DNA of 15,618 nt from SFLA01 sp045595785 (GCA_045595785.1 JAZOBE010000012.1:1-15618), one strand, 5' to 3'; positions 1 through 6,689 are shown, counted from the stretch's first letter. The notes: generated by a model from the letters alone, not told the origin. A program made the numbers and translations.

Positions 1-93
1 TTCACATACTTTTCTTTGTACATTTCTTCTTCGTTGTTGTTCGATTTTCAATGTCCGTTCTCGCTCCCCACTCAGTCTCCCTCGCGGACAGCT
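1..93 (-). promoter_or_regulatory. Leftward transcribed leader, possibly the leader of an rRNA operon
   Basis: Downstream of the leftward promoter the transcript would contain an inverted repeat TGTCCG/CGGACA (plus positions 52-57 and 85-90, 27-base loop). Just after it comes TTGAAAATCGAAC (minus strand, 39-51), which resembles the TTGAAAACTGAAC stretch common in Firmicute pre-rRNA leaders and spacers. No convincing ribosome binding site precedes the only leftward ATG here (positions 33-31, reading MYKEKYV off the edge). I therefore favour an untranslated leader, possibly of a 16S gene beyond the edge. A protein gene starting at 33 is the alternative. Confidence 0.35.
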
Positions 94-98
94 TTGCT

Positions 99-127
99 AT
101 TCTACCACACTCTTTTCACTTTGTCAA
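99..127 (-). promoter_or_regulatory. Leftward sigma-70/SigA-type promoter
   Basis: On the minus strand a perfect -35 TTGACA (plus-strand positions 122-127) is followed after 17 bases by TAGAAT (99-104), a one-mismatch -10 box. Transcription would start near position 92 and run off the left edge of the window. No leftward gene is contained in the window, so the product is unseen; the candidate leader is described separately. Confidence 0.7.
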
Positions 128-138
128 CACCTTTTTTC

Positions 139-168
139 AAATTTTTTTATATTTTTTCAAAAAAATTT
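139..168. repeat. AT-only inverted repeat in the divergent intergenic region
   Basis: AAATTTTTTT (139-148) and AAAAAAATTT (159-168) form a perfect 10-base inverted repeat around a 10-base spacer. It lies between the leftward promoter and the rightward DUF421 gene. The A and T tracts suggest bent DNA or an UP-like element more than a protein operator. No convincing rightward -35/-10 pair was found for the DUF421 gene; TATAAA at 175-180 is the best -10 candidate but lacks a good -35. Confidence 0.35.
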
Positions 169-218
169 TTAAGGTATAAAAATGCCGATTTAATCCACAA
201 TATATGGTGGTGATGTAT

Positions 219-671
219 ATGCTGACAATACTATTTCGCACAATTTTGTTATATGCGATTTTACTTTTTTCGGTGCGGCTGATGGGAAAAAGACAAATCG
301 GTCAATTACAGGCCGGAGAATTTGTTGCGGCACTTCTTATAAGCGAGCTTGCCGCCATTCCCATGACCGACCCCGACATCCCCCTCGCCTACGGAGTGAT
401 GCCGCTGATGATAGTTGCAAGTGCCGAGGTGGTTACTGCGTTTCTTTCCCGAAAAAGCAAAAGTATACGTAAGGTGCTGGACGGTGAACCTATTGTGCTG
501 GTGAAAAACGGAAAGTTTATTAAAAAGAATATGGAAAGCGCACGGGTGGCGGAGGAAGAGGTTTTGGCGCAGGTGCGGCTGAACGGTTATGAGGACATGA
601 AGCAGGTAAAGACTGTAACGCTGGAGCAAAGCGGAGACATGAGTGTGATACCGAAGGAGGAGGAAAAATGA
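219..671 (+). CDS. DUF421 (YetF-like) membrane protein
   Basis: A 150-residue integral membrane protein of the DUF421 family, whose biochemical function is not established. The N-terminal half is hydrophobic and holds the family signature: RLMGKRQIGQLQ near residues 19-30, then a second membrane segment with LLISELAAIPM, and a third near VMPLMIVASAEVVTAFL. The C-terminal half is the soluble family domain (GEPIVLVKNGKF, then ARVAEEEVLAQVRLNGY). It ends soon after the SVIPK stretch, so it is shorter than the roughly 220-230-residue Bacillus YetF type and appears to lack the extra C-terminal part. I chose the ATG at 219 because GGTGGTGAT (206-214) sits four bases ahead; the in-frame ATGs at 204 and 213 have no such site. 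It overlaps the DUF4363 gene by four bases, so the two are very likely co-translated partners. Confidence 0.85.
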   Translation: MLTILFRTILLYAILLFSVRLMGKRQIGQLQAGEFVAALLISELAAIPMTDPDIPLAYGVMPLMIVASAEVVTAFLSRKSKSIRKVLDGEPIVLVKNGKFIKKNMESARVAEEEVLAQVRLNGYEDMKQVKTVTLEQSGDMSVIPKEEEK

Positions 672-982
672 AAAACGTAATTACCGCCTTCTGCATTATA
701 CTGCTTATGCTTATAGGCACAGCGGTTTCCTCTGTGGGAATTAACCGTTTTGCCGACAAGACGGCGTTGCTTATACAAAAGGGAGAATACCAAGCCGCCC
801 TTGATTGCTTTGACGAAAACCGCGACTATATTTCGCTGGTGGTGAACGGGGACCTGCTCCGCGGTCTTCACGAAGGGTTGTCCGCACTGGCAGGCGGCGA
901 CGAATCCGTTAAAGACACGGTGCTGTTCGCCTGCCGTGAGATGTCCTGCCGTGAGAAATTAAGTCTTTCCGCCTTGTTCTGA
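668..982 (+). CDS. DUF4363 family protein, partner of DUF421
   Basis: A 104-residue protein with one N-terminal hydrophobic segment (about residues 5-24), acting as an uncleaved anchor or signal. A short, mostly helical domain follows and would lie outside the membrane. Size, topology and position match DUF4363 proteins, which in Clostridia commonly sit directly behind a DUF421 gene; the assignment rests on those features rather than on a catalytic motif. The start codon overlaps the DUF421 stop (ATGA), and GGAGGAG lies just ahead, inside the DUF421 coding end. Function is unknown; the arrangement suggests a small extracytoplasmic subunit of a DUF421 complex. The rpe promoter begins at the very next base after its stop codon. 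Confidence 0.75.
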   Translation: MKNVITAFCIILLMLIGTAVSSVGINRFADKTALLIQKGEYQAALDCFDENRDYISLVVNGDLLRGLHEGLSALAGGDESVKDTVLFACREMSCREKLSLSALF

Positions 983-1011
983 TTGACAAACGGCAGGATT
1001 CGTATTATATT
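983..1011 (+). promoter_or_regulatory. SigA-type promoter for rpe
   Basis: A perfect -35 TTGACA (983-988) is followed after exactly 17 bases by TATATT (1006-1011). The -35 starts immediately after the stop codon of the DUF4363 gene. Predicted transcription start is near 1018, which leaves a leader of about 124 bases before the rpe start codon. Confidence 0.75.
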
Positions 1012-1017
1012 ATATAT

Positions 1018-1141
1018 AGGAAGCGCGGCGAACGGGACACAAACGGTCGGATCCTTTGTTTTTCACTCTCTTTCCCGTGTGCCGACACTTTATTATATTA
1101 TATGATATGTTTCGTCCTGCAAAAAGGAGAAAGGAACGGAT
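1018..1141 (+). promoter_or_regulatory. Structured 5' leader of rpe, with a terminator-like inner hairpin
   Basis: Two nested pairings are visible. The outer one pairs CGGC (1026-1029) with GCCG (1081-1084) and, across a 2x2 internal loop, ACGGGA (1032-1037) with TCCCGT (1073-1078). Inside it, ACAAAcGG (1039-1046) pairs with CCTTTGT (1053-1059) with one bulged base, and is followed by TTTT (1060-1063), which looks like a weak intrinsic terminator. It could end the upstream DUF421-DUF4363 transcript or attenuate rpe. It matches no riboswitch class I know. The ribosome binding site AAGGAG lies about ten bases ahead of the rpe ATG. Confidence 0.4.
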
Positions 1142-1798
1142 ATGGAAAAAGTTCATATCGCCCCCTCCGCGCTGTCTGCGGATTTCGGCAACGCGGCAAA
1201 GCAATTTAATATATTGGAAGAAAACGGTGTGCAGTATTTGCATCTGGACGTTATGGACGGTATCTTCGTGCCCAACATTTCCTTCGGTCAGGTAGTGATA
1301 AAGGCGCTCCGCCCTCACAGCAAGATGATTTTTGATACGCATTTGATGATAACCAAGCCCGAAAGGTATATTGACGATTTTGTTAACGCGGGCTCGGACT
1401 ACATAACCATTCACTACGAGGCTACCGAGGACCCTGCCGCCGTGCTTGATATGATACGGGCAAAGGGAGTTAAGGCAGGCGTATCCGTAAAGCCCGGCAC
1501 CCCTGCAGAGGTACTGATTCCCCTTATTCCCCACGCGGATATGTTTTTGGTTATGACGGTTGAGCCGGGATTCGGCGGACAAAAGTTTATGGCGGATATG
1601 ATGCCCAAGTTGGAAACCCTCCGCAAGGCTATTGACCAAAGCGGAAAGGATATACTGCTTTCTGTTGACGGCGGTATCGACCCTGTGACCGCTCCCGTCG
1701 CTGTTAAAGCAGGCGCAAGACTTCTGGTTGCAGGCAGTGCCGTGTTCAAGGGCGATATCGCTCAAAACCTCAAAAACATAGAAAATTCTCTTGTATAA
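1142..1798 (+). CDS. rpe: Ribulose-phosphate 3-epimerase
   Basis: Interconverts D-ribulose 5-phosphate and D-xylulose 5-phosphate in the non-oxidative pentose phosphate pathway; a cytosolic TIM-barrel metalloenzyme. At 218 residues it is full length for the family. The expected metal-binding and catalytic residues are in place: Ser8 in APSALSADF, His34 and Asp36 in HLDVMDG (34-40), His67 in DTHLM, and Asp176 in VDGGI. The phosphate-binding elements EPGFGGQKF (141-149) and AGSAVF (197-202) are also present. It has its own promoter and a structured leader. The pathway supplies ribose 5-phosphate, the precursor of the PRPP used by PyrE further along the window, but the two loci are on opposite strands and no direct link is implied. 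In many Firmicutes rpe sits with rsgA, thiN or the PrkC/PrpC genes; here none of these is adjacent. Confidence 0.96.
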   Translation: MEKVHIAPSALSADFGNAAKQFNILEENGVQYLHLDVMDGIFVPNISFGQVVIKALRPHSKMIFDTHLMITKPERYIDDFVNAGSDYITIHYEATEDPAAVLDMIRAKGVKAGVSVKPGTPAEVLIPLIPHADMFLVMTVEPGFGGQKFMADMMPKLETLRKAIDQSGKDILLSVDGGIDPVTAPVAVKAGARLLVAGSAVFKGDIAQNLKNIENSLV

Positions 1799-1854
1799 TA
1801 TATAGGAAAGAAAAAGCAACACGCATAGCTGTCAACTGAATTAAGGGGATGCTT

Positions 1855-2178
1855 ATGAACACTGTTAAGCTTGATAAAAAAACGAAAATATATATTATAT
1901 CCGCAGTCGCAATTACTTTGGCGGTAATCGCTGTGTCGGCAGTTATATTGAGTGCAGTAATGCCCGAAACTTACAACACCGATTGGATGGAAGGAAAACC
2001 CCTTTGGCTGATAGAGTTTCGGTATGGCGAGTTTGATTTTGAAAACGACCAATTGTGCGGTTACTTTGTGCGCGTACATAAAGATCTGTTCGGCGACGTT
2101 ACAGGACAAACAAAAGTGTTGGTTTATTATAACGACAAAGGCATTTGCACCGGAGCACAGCAAATCACTTCTTCGTAA
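1855..2178 (+). CDS. Small membrane-anchored protein of unknown function
   Basis: I do not recognise this 107-residue protein. Residues 1-10 are short and basic, followed by one long hydrophobic segment (roughly IYIISAVAITLAVIAVSAV, about 10-29). The remaining 75 or so residues are polar and acidic with a WMEG-KPLW patch and alternating aromatic residues, suggesting a small beta-rich domain outside the cell. I prefer the ATG at 1855 over that at 1849 because AAGGGG (1843-1848) is six bases ahead of 1855 and directly abuts 1849. A TATAAT sequence at 1794-1799 spanning the end of rpe could give it a promoter, but no matching -35 is seen, so readthrough from rpe is as likely. A strong terminator follows 21 bases after the stop. 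Confidence 0.65.
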   Translation: MNTVKLDKKTKIYIISAVAITLAVIAVSAVILSAVMPETYNTDWMEGKPLWLIEFRYGEFDFENDQLCGYFVRVHKDLFGDVTGQTKVLVYYNDKGICTGAQQITSS

Positions 2179-2199
2179 AACGACCCATATTAAATCTAT

Positions 2200-2234
2200 T
2201 CTCCCCGAGAGGTTGTCTCGGGGAGATGTTTTTT
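2200..2234 (+). terminator. Rho-independent terminator
   Basis: CTCCCCGAGA (2201-2210) pairs perfectly with TCTCGGGGAG (2216-2225) around a five-base loop, extended by T2200-A2226, and is followed by GTTTTTT. It ends the rpe transcription unit. The next promoter's -35 begins two bases after the T tract. Confidence 0.92.
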
Positions 2235-2235
2235 G

Positions 2236-2267
2236 TTGACAGGCAGGCGGTTTTGTGGTAGTATAAT
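2236..2267 (+). promoter_or_regulatory. SigA-type promoter for the solute-binding lipoprotein
   Basis: A perfect -35 TTGACA lies at 2236-2241. Two overlapping -10 candidates follow: TAGTAT (2259-2264) at the ideal 17-base spacing, and a perfect TATAAT (2262-2267) at 20 bases. The ribosome binding site AAAGGAG and the ATG at 2295 follow within 30 bases, giving a short leader. Confidence 0.7.
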
Positions 2268-2294
2268 TACACAAAAACAAAAAGGAGACCCGAT

Positions 2295-3785
2295 ATGAAA
2301 AGACTGTTGGCTATTCTGATGGTTGCCCTTATGCTTTGCGGAGTTATGACGGCGTGTAACGACAACGTAGGCGAGCAAAGCGTGGCAGAGGAAGTAAGCA
2401 AGGAGCCCGAAAACATTGTATACGGCGAGGATCTTGAAATAAAAGACCTTGGCGGAAGAGTTATACGCGTGCTGTGTCAGGACTATAACGCACAGGGAAG
2501 CGGAAGTATTATGGGCTTTGGCGGCGAGATTATTCAGAGAGAAGAATACTCCGAGGATACCGCATCTGCAGTAGACGTTGCGAAAGCAGAAGTAAGAAGA
2601 CTTATTGAAGAAAGATACAACTGCACTATTACCGGTAAGATCGCACCCGGCTCCCAGACCAGTGTTATCACCTCTCAGGTGGCGTCCGGCATTACCGGTG
2701 AGGGTGCATACGATATTCTTTTTGACAATGTAAATGCAACCGCATCCCAGTGGCTGAACGGTATTTATCTGGATCTTAACGATATTGAGACTATCGACCT
2801 TTCCAATCCCTGGTGGGACCAGAAGGCCGTAGAGGATCTGTCTATTGACGGCAAGCTGTTTGTGGCTATGGGTGATATCAACACTCAGGACAATGACGGC
2901 ACCTGGATAATATTCTTTAACAAGCGTCTTGCCCTTGAAAAGCTGCCTGACGTAAACTTCTACGATATGGTAGATGACAACGAATGGACCTTTGAAAACT
3001 TCGTTTCCATTTGCAAGGGCTTTACATACGACAGCAACGGTGACGGCGCACTTGACGAGTTTGACACCTGGGCGCTGGGCACCGAGCTGTACAACGTATA
3101 CGTTCACGCGCTGGCAGGCGGACAGCGTATTGCCTCCAAGGGAGAGGACGATATGCCCCGTCTTACCTTCCAGACCGAGGGTATGTATGATGCTCTGGGC
3201 GCAATCTCCGCTTTCTACAGCGACACCGAAACCGTTATGATCGCCAACGACGGCAGATTTAACAACCGCGGATACGGCAACGTATGGGAAGAAACCATTA
3301 TAAAGGCGTTTACCGACGGCAGAGAGCTGTTCTACATGGGCGGTCTTATGAATTTGACCGGATTCCGTTCCATGGAGGACGATTTCGGTATGCTTCCCAT
3401 TCCTAAAATGAGCGCTGATCAGGACAGATATTATCACTCCGTATCTCCCTCCAAGACCTCTGCGCTTGCTATTCCCAGCAACGTTGAAAACATTGAAGAT
3501 CTGGGTCTGGTTATTGAGGCGCTTGCTGCAATGAGCAAAAACAAGGTTACACCCGAATACTATGACCGTACTCTTAAGCTTCAGGCTTCCCGTGATGATG
3601 ATTCCGGCAGAATGCTTGATATAATCTTCGATTCCCGTGTATTCGACCTTGCAAACATTTACGGCTGGGGCGGCGTAACAAGTGCATTCTATTACACCGA
3701 CTCCAACTTCGTTTCCAGATTTGAATCTGTTGCAGACAGAGCTGAAAGAGAAATGGAAGCAACTATCGAAGGCTTGCTTGAATAA
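2295..3785 (+). CDS. Extracellular solute-binding lipoprotein (sugar ABC transporter type)
   Basis: A 496-residue secreted lipoprotein resembling the family 1 substrate-binding proteins of sugar ABC importers. The N-terminus has KR, a hydrophobic stretch, and a lipobox ending MTAC with the lipidated cysteine at residue 21, followed by a short acidic linker. The mature part has the pattern of alternating lobes: a strand-helix start near GGRVIRVL, YDILFDNV near 139-146, NPWWDQ at 171-176, then the FFNKRLALEKL and WTFENFVSICKGFTYD elements typical of clostridial members. Residues 246-257 form a calcium-loop-like pattern, D-x-N-x-D-G-x-x-D-x-x-D. No permease or ATPase gene lies in the window; the gene is alone between its own promoter and terminator. 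The substrate cannot be read from the sequence. It may serve a transporter encoded elsewhere or act as a sensor. Confidence 0.82.
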   Translation: MKRLLAILMVALMLCGVMTACNDNVGEQSVAEEVSKEPENIVYGEDLEIKDLGGRVIRVLCQDYNAQGSGSIMGFGGEIIQREEYSEDTASAVDVAKAEVRRLIEERYNCTITGKIAPGSQTSVITSQVASGITGEGAYDILFDNVNATASQWLNGIYLDLNDIETIDLSNPWWDQKAVEDLSIDGKLFVAMGDINTQDNDGTWIIFFNKRLALEKLPDVNFYDMVDDNEWTFENFVSICKGFTYDSNGDGALDEFDTWALGTELYNVYVHALAGGQRIASKGEDDMPRLTFQTEGMYDALGAISAFYSDTETVMIANDGRFNNRGYGNVWEETIIKAFTDGRELFYMGGLMNLTGFRSMEDDFGMLPIPKMSADQDRYYHSVSPSKTSALAIPSNVENIEDLGLVIEALAAMSKNKVTPEYYDRTLKLQASRDDDSGRMLDIIFDSRVFDLANIYGWGGVTSAFYYTDSNFVSRFESVADRAEREMEATIEGLLE

Positions 3786-3800
3786 ACCAAAAAATAATAG

Positions 3801-3831
3801 AAAAGGCAGGAAGTATCCTGCCTTTTTGTTT
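3801..3831. terminator. Bidirectional Rho-independent terminator
   Basis: AAAAGGCAGGA (3801-3811) pairs perfectly with TCCTGCCTTTT (3816-3826) around a four-base loop. A run of T follows on the plus strand and a run of T (AAAA on plus) on the minus strand. It sits between the convergent ends of the lipoprotein gene and the M48 peptidase gene and can serve both. Confidence 0.9.
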
Positions 3832-3834
3832 TTG

Positions 3835-5052
3835 TTATTTCTGTGTCGAACGTATCTTTTCAATTCTGTCGCTGAGAGGAGGATGGCTATATTCCATAAC
3901 CACGTTTATTCTTGAAGGAGACAGATGGGCGAAGTTTTCCTTTGCCAGCTTTTTGAGGGCGGTGACCATAGCGTCCCCATACCCTTCCTTGACCGACTGT
4001 TTATCGGCGCGGTATTCGGCTTTACGGCTGTAGGCGTTCATAAGAATGCCTGTGAGAGGCTGAACAAGTCCCAAGCCTATGCCTGCCAGAACGTAGGAAA
4101 AGCCGTAGTTTATCGTTTCAAAGCCGAAGGCGGTGTGTAAAACGTCGAATTTAACAGCAAGCCACACGATGGCGGACATAATTAAAAGGTTGCCGATGTT
4201 GAGTATTTGACGCTTGAGCACGTCCTTGTGAAGTCCGTGACCCAATTCGTGGGCAAACACCGCACAGATCTCGTCAGGCGACATTGCATTTACAAGATTA
4301 TCGAAAAGCACGATAGTCTTCATCTTGCCGAAACCCGTAAAATAGGCGTTAAGCTTTGTGGTACGGCGGGATGCATCCATGATCTCAATAGCCTTTACCT
4401 TGTAGCCGTGCTTTGTGAGAAGCGCCATAAGACGGTCTTTAAGCTCTCCGTCCTCAAGAGGAGTGAACTTGTTTCCGATACGGCTGAAAACGGGATACAA
4501 AAAGGAAACGGCAAGGGTGATTAAAAAGAGGATTGCGGCGAACAGCACCAGCATCCAATCCCCCATGCTGTCGTGAATTGAATAAAGGATGAACACCAAG
4601 CCGAAGGAAAGTGTGAACTCAAAGATGATATTACGGACACGATCGAAGATATACGTCTTCATGGTAGAACGGTTAAAGCCGTACTTTTCCTCGATGACCA
4701 TTGTTTTAATATAACTGCGGACGATGCCGGTAATAACAGAAACAGAGGTTTCAAGAATTACCACGGACAAAAGCTGCATAACGGGACCCACGGGGAAAAG
4801 AGAAGCAAAAGCAGAGTAAACGTCGGTTGCCAGCAAGACCAGATTTATTACCACGCCCACCACCGAAAAGACGATATCGGTTATGGAGTTTTCTGCGCTG
4901 TAACGCTTCCACTTAAGATAGGTTTCTTTATCAAATACGTCGGACACGTTTTCGGGTGTGGGGTTGTTGGCAGAACGGAGCTGTACCACGCTGAGCAGTA
5001 TTCCGTACAGACCGCCCACAGCCGCAAGAATAATAACTATAAGCTTTATCAC
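3835..5052 (-). CDS. M48 family membrane metallopeptidase (Ste24-like)
   Basis: A 405-residue integral membrane zinc endopeptidase of the M48A (Ste24/CAAX protease) type. It has an N-terminal membrane segment, further hydrophobic segments near 60-76, 90-112, 144-160 and 167-187, and the family marker EEKYGFNRST (121-130). The zinc site is complete: HELGH at 268-272 and the third ligand Glu346 in the E-x-x-A-D motif (346-350). The C-terminal HPPLSDRI stretch (390-397) is also characteristic. Bacteria lack prenylated CAAX proteins, so the likely role is membrane protein quality control or processing, as for HtpX-like relatives; that is inference. Translation starts with GTG at 5052, with AAGGAG about six bases ahead. 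It follows the MATE gene by 14 bases and is probably co-transcribed with it. Confidence 0.92.
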   Translation of the reverse strand: MIKLIVIILAAVGGLYGILLSVVQLRSANNPTPENVSDVFDKETYLKWKRYSAENSITDIVFSVVGVVINLVLLATDVYSAFASLFPVGPVMQLLSVVILETSVSVITGIVRSYIKTMVIEEKYGFNRSTMKTYIFDRVRNIIFEFTLSFGLVFILYSIHDSMGDWMLVLFAAILFLITLAVSFLYPVFSRIGNKFTPLEDGELKDRLMALLTKHGYKVKAIEIMDASRRTTKLNAYFTGFGKMKTIVLFDNLVNAMSPDEICAVFAHELGHGLHKDVLKRQILNIGNLLIMSAIVWLAVKFDVLHTAFGFETINYGFSYVLAGIGLGLVQPLTGILMNAYSRKAEYRADKQSVKEGYGDAMVTALKKLAKENFAHLSPSRINVVMEYSHPPLSDRIEKIRSTQK

Positions 5053-5066
5053 GGTTTTTCTCCTTT

Positions 5067-6440
5067 TTAAGAAGCCATTTCGCGGTTGGCTTTACGCATT
5101 GTCATTATAAGAAAGATTATACTTAACACAAGAGACGCCACCTCCGCAATAGGGAACGCCAGCCATACTGCCCACAGTTTTCCTGTCAGCGCCATTAAAA
5201 ACGCCACGGGGAGAAGCACCACCAGCTGACGGCAGGCAGAGGTGATAAGCGAAAAGAAGGGGTTGCCGATAGCCTGAGTAACGCTGATTGTGATAATGCA
5301 AAAGCCTGCGGGAATAAACGACAGGCCGATAAGGCGCAGACACGCCTTGCCCATATCCACCATATCGGCGGTGGGGTTGAATATACCCAAAAGCAATTCC
5401 GGCACGGAAAGGAAGACGATATATCCTGCCGTCATAATAGCAACGGCGGTAAGTATGGATATTTTGATGGTCTTCTTGACTCTATCGGGCTTTTTTGCGC
5501 CGTAGTTATAGGATATGATGGGAACCATACCGTTGTTAAGACCGAAAACGGGCATAAAGATAAAGCTTTGAAGCTTAAAGTATATGCCGTATACGGTTGC
5601 GGCGGCTTCGGTAAAGTTGTTTATGAGAATATTATTAAGAGTAAAGGTGGTAAGCGAGCCTACAGACTGCATCAGTATAGAGGGAGTACCTACCTTGTAT
5701 ATCTCAAGTATGGTTTTTCCGTGAGGAACGAGGTGCTTAAGATGCAGGCGCACGTCGGGATTAAGCTTAATATTAAATATAAGTCCCATAACGGCGGCGA
5801 TGACCTGACCTGCGACGGTGGCAATAGCCGCGCCTGCAACACCCATGGCAGGAATAAATCCGTCTATACCGAAAATGAGTATAGGGTCAAGAATAATATT
5901 TATTATGGCGCCGGTAAACTGGGTGATTGTGGAAAGCATTGTTCTGCCTGTGCTTTGAAGCATACGTTCAAAGCAAAACTGACAGAATATGCCAAGACTG
6001 CCCACAAGACATATAGTCGTATAGGTAACGCCGAAATCTGCAATTTCCTGAACCTGAGTCTGGAACTCAAAGAAGGGGCGTGTAAGGAACAAGCCTACGA
6101 GAGCGAACACTCCTGCAGTGATAAAGGTAAGGAACAGTCCGTTGCCGGCGGCACGGTCTGCGCTGTCTCTATCTCCTCTGCCCAGAGATTTTGATATAAG
6201 CGTGTTCATACCCAGCATAGTTCCGCCGCCGAAAGCTATCATTAAGCTTTGAAGAGGGAACGCCAGCGTAAGAGCGGTAAGCTCGTTGCCCGTCTCGCTT
6301 ATCTGTGAGACGAACATACTGTCAACAATGTTGTAAAACGCCTGCACCAGCATTGACAGCATTATAGGCACAGCCATTCCGAAAAGCAGCTTGCCTACGG
6401 GCTGAACGCCCATTTTGTTTTGTTGTAAGTTTTTATCCAT
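5067..6440 (-). CDS. MATE family efflux transporter
   Basis: A 457-residue multidrug and toxin extrusion family transporter, predicted to have 12 membrane helices in two pseudo-symmetric halves. It would export cationic or other small compounds against a Na+ or H+ gradient. Evidence includes the first-helix region PIMLSMLVQAFYNIVDSMFV (25-44), the following SKSLGRGD loop, the mid-protein STITQFTGAIINIILDPILI segment, and a second-half start with GTPSILMQSVGS. The length is normal for the family. The substrate is not predictable. The start at 6440 is supported by AAGGA about six bases upstream. It is the first gene of a two-gene unit with the M48 peptidase, and upstream lies the inverted-repeat-rich gap rather than a tight gene junction. 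Confidence 0.95.
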   Translation of the reverse strand: MDKNLQQNKMGVQPVGKLLFGMAVPIMLSMLVQAFYNIVDSMFVSQISETGNELTALTLAFPLQSLMIAFGGGTMLGMNTLISKSLGRGDRDSADRAAGNGLFLTFITAGVFALVGLFLTRPFFEFQTQVQEIADFGVTYTTICLVGSLGIFCQFCFERMLQSTGRTMLSTITQFTGAIINIILDPILIFGIDGFIPAMGVAGAAIATVAGQVIAAVMGLIFNIKLNPDVRLHLKHLVPHGKTILEIYKVGTPSILMQSVGSLTTFTLNNILINNFTEAAATVYGIYFKLQSFIFMPVFGLNNGMVPIISYNYGAKKPDRVKKTIKISILTAVAIMTAGYIVFLSVPELLLGIFNPTADMVDMGKACLRLIGLSFIPAGFCIITISVTQAIGNPFFSLITSACRQLVVLLPVAFLMALTGKLWAVWLAFPIAEVASLVLSIIFLIMTMRKANREMAS

Positions 6441-6468
6441 TAGTATTCCTTAAAGTGACCGATAATTA

Positions 6469-6485
6469 AACTACCGGCTGTAGTT
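6469..6485. repeat. Short inverted repeat upstream of the MATE gene
   Basis: AACTAC (6469-6474) and GTAGTT (6480-6485) form a perfect six-base inverted repeat with a five-base centre, 29 bases ahead of the MATE start codon. It could be an operator or part of a leader hairpin. I could not find a -35/-10 pair with acceptable spacing around it, so its role is open. Confidence 0.3.
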
Positions 6486-6514
6486 CAAAATCTGAGGGAC
6501 ACGGAGCATTTGGA

Positions 6515-6580
6515 TGCAGAAGGGATTTTAACGAGCGGGAGCTGTACGAGGGTACAGCGAGCGAAGTTAAAATTTCTACA
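6515..6580. repeat. Long imperfect hairpin inside the element
   Basis: The central stem GCTGTAC (6541-6547) with GTACAGC (6552-6558) has a four-base loop and is perfect. An outer stem ATTTTAAC (6525-6532) with GTTAAAAT (6566-6573) is also perfect. AGAA (6518-6521) with TTCT (6574-6577) extends it across a GGG bulge. The inner flanks GAGCGG and GAGCGA are not complementary and form an internal loop. Confidence 0.7.
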
Positions 6581-6600
6581 AAAACGCAAATGAAATAAAT

Positions 6601-6618
6601 TTGCAGGAAATCCTGCAA
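6601..6618 (-). terminator. Perfect hairpin, possible terminator of the pyr operon
   Basis: TTGCAGGA (6601-6608) and TCCTGCAA (6611-6618) are perfectly complementary around two bases. Read leftward, in the direction of the pyr operon, the hairpin is followed by ATTTATTTCATTTGCGTTTTTG, a T-rich but interrupted stretch. It is the best visible candidate for ending the carB-to-DUF6259 transcript, but the T run is poor and it may simply be part of the repeat element. Confidence 0.35.
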
Positions 6619-6647
6619 GGATTTCTACCGATAAAACGATTACACAC

Positions 6648-6689
6648 GGACGGTCGGGACGCCCGTCCCTACGATTATCGAAACCTTTT
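6648..6689. repeat. Palindromic repeat with conserved flank, copy A
   Basis: GGACGG (6648-6653) pairs with CCGTCC (6663-6668); an alternative overlapping palindrome is GGGACG/CGTCCC. It is followed by CCCTAC (6667-6672), TTATC (6675-6679), GAAA and CCTTTT (6684-6689). The same flank follows the palindrome at 12798-12817, so the two are likely members of one dispersed family. Confidence 0.6.

Noticed and set aside
1044..1050. CGGTCGG in the rpe leader resembling CGGTCGG in repeat copy A at 6651-6657
   Set aside because: Only seven bases are shared and none of the flanking CCCTAC/CCTTTT blocks follow, so chance is sufficient.
1010..1822. A 270-codon minus-strand open frame opposite rpe
   Set aside because: It covers the rpe promoter, leader and coding region and has no recognisable motif or ribosome site.
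2196..3863. A 555-codon open frame on the minus strand opposite the solute-binding lipoprotein gene
   Set aside because: It is an antisense shadow of a gene with a lipobox, ribosome site, promoter and terminator; its translation shows no domain and it runs across two terminators.
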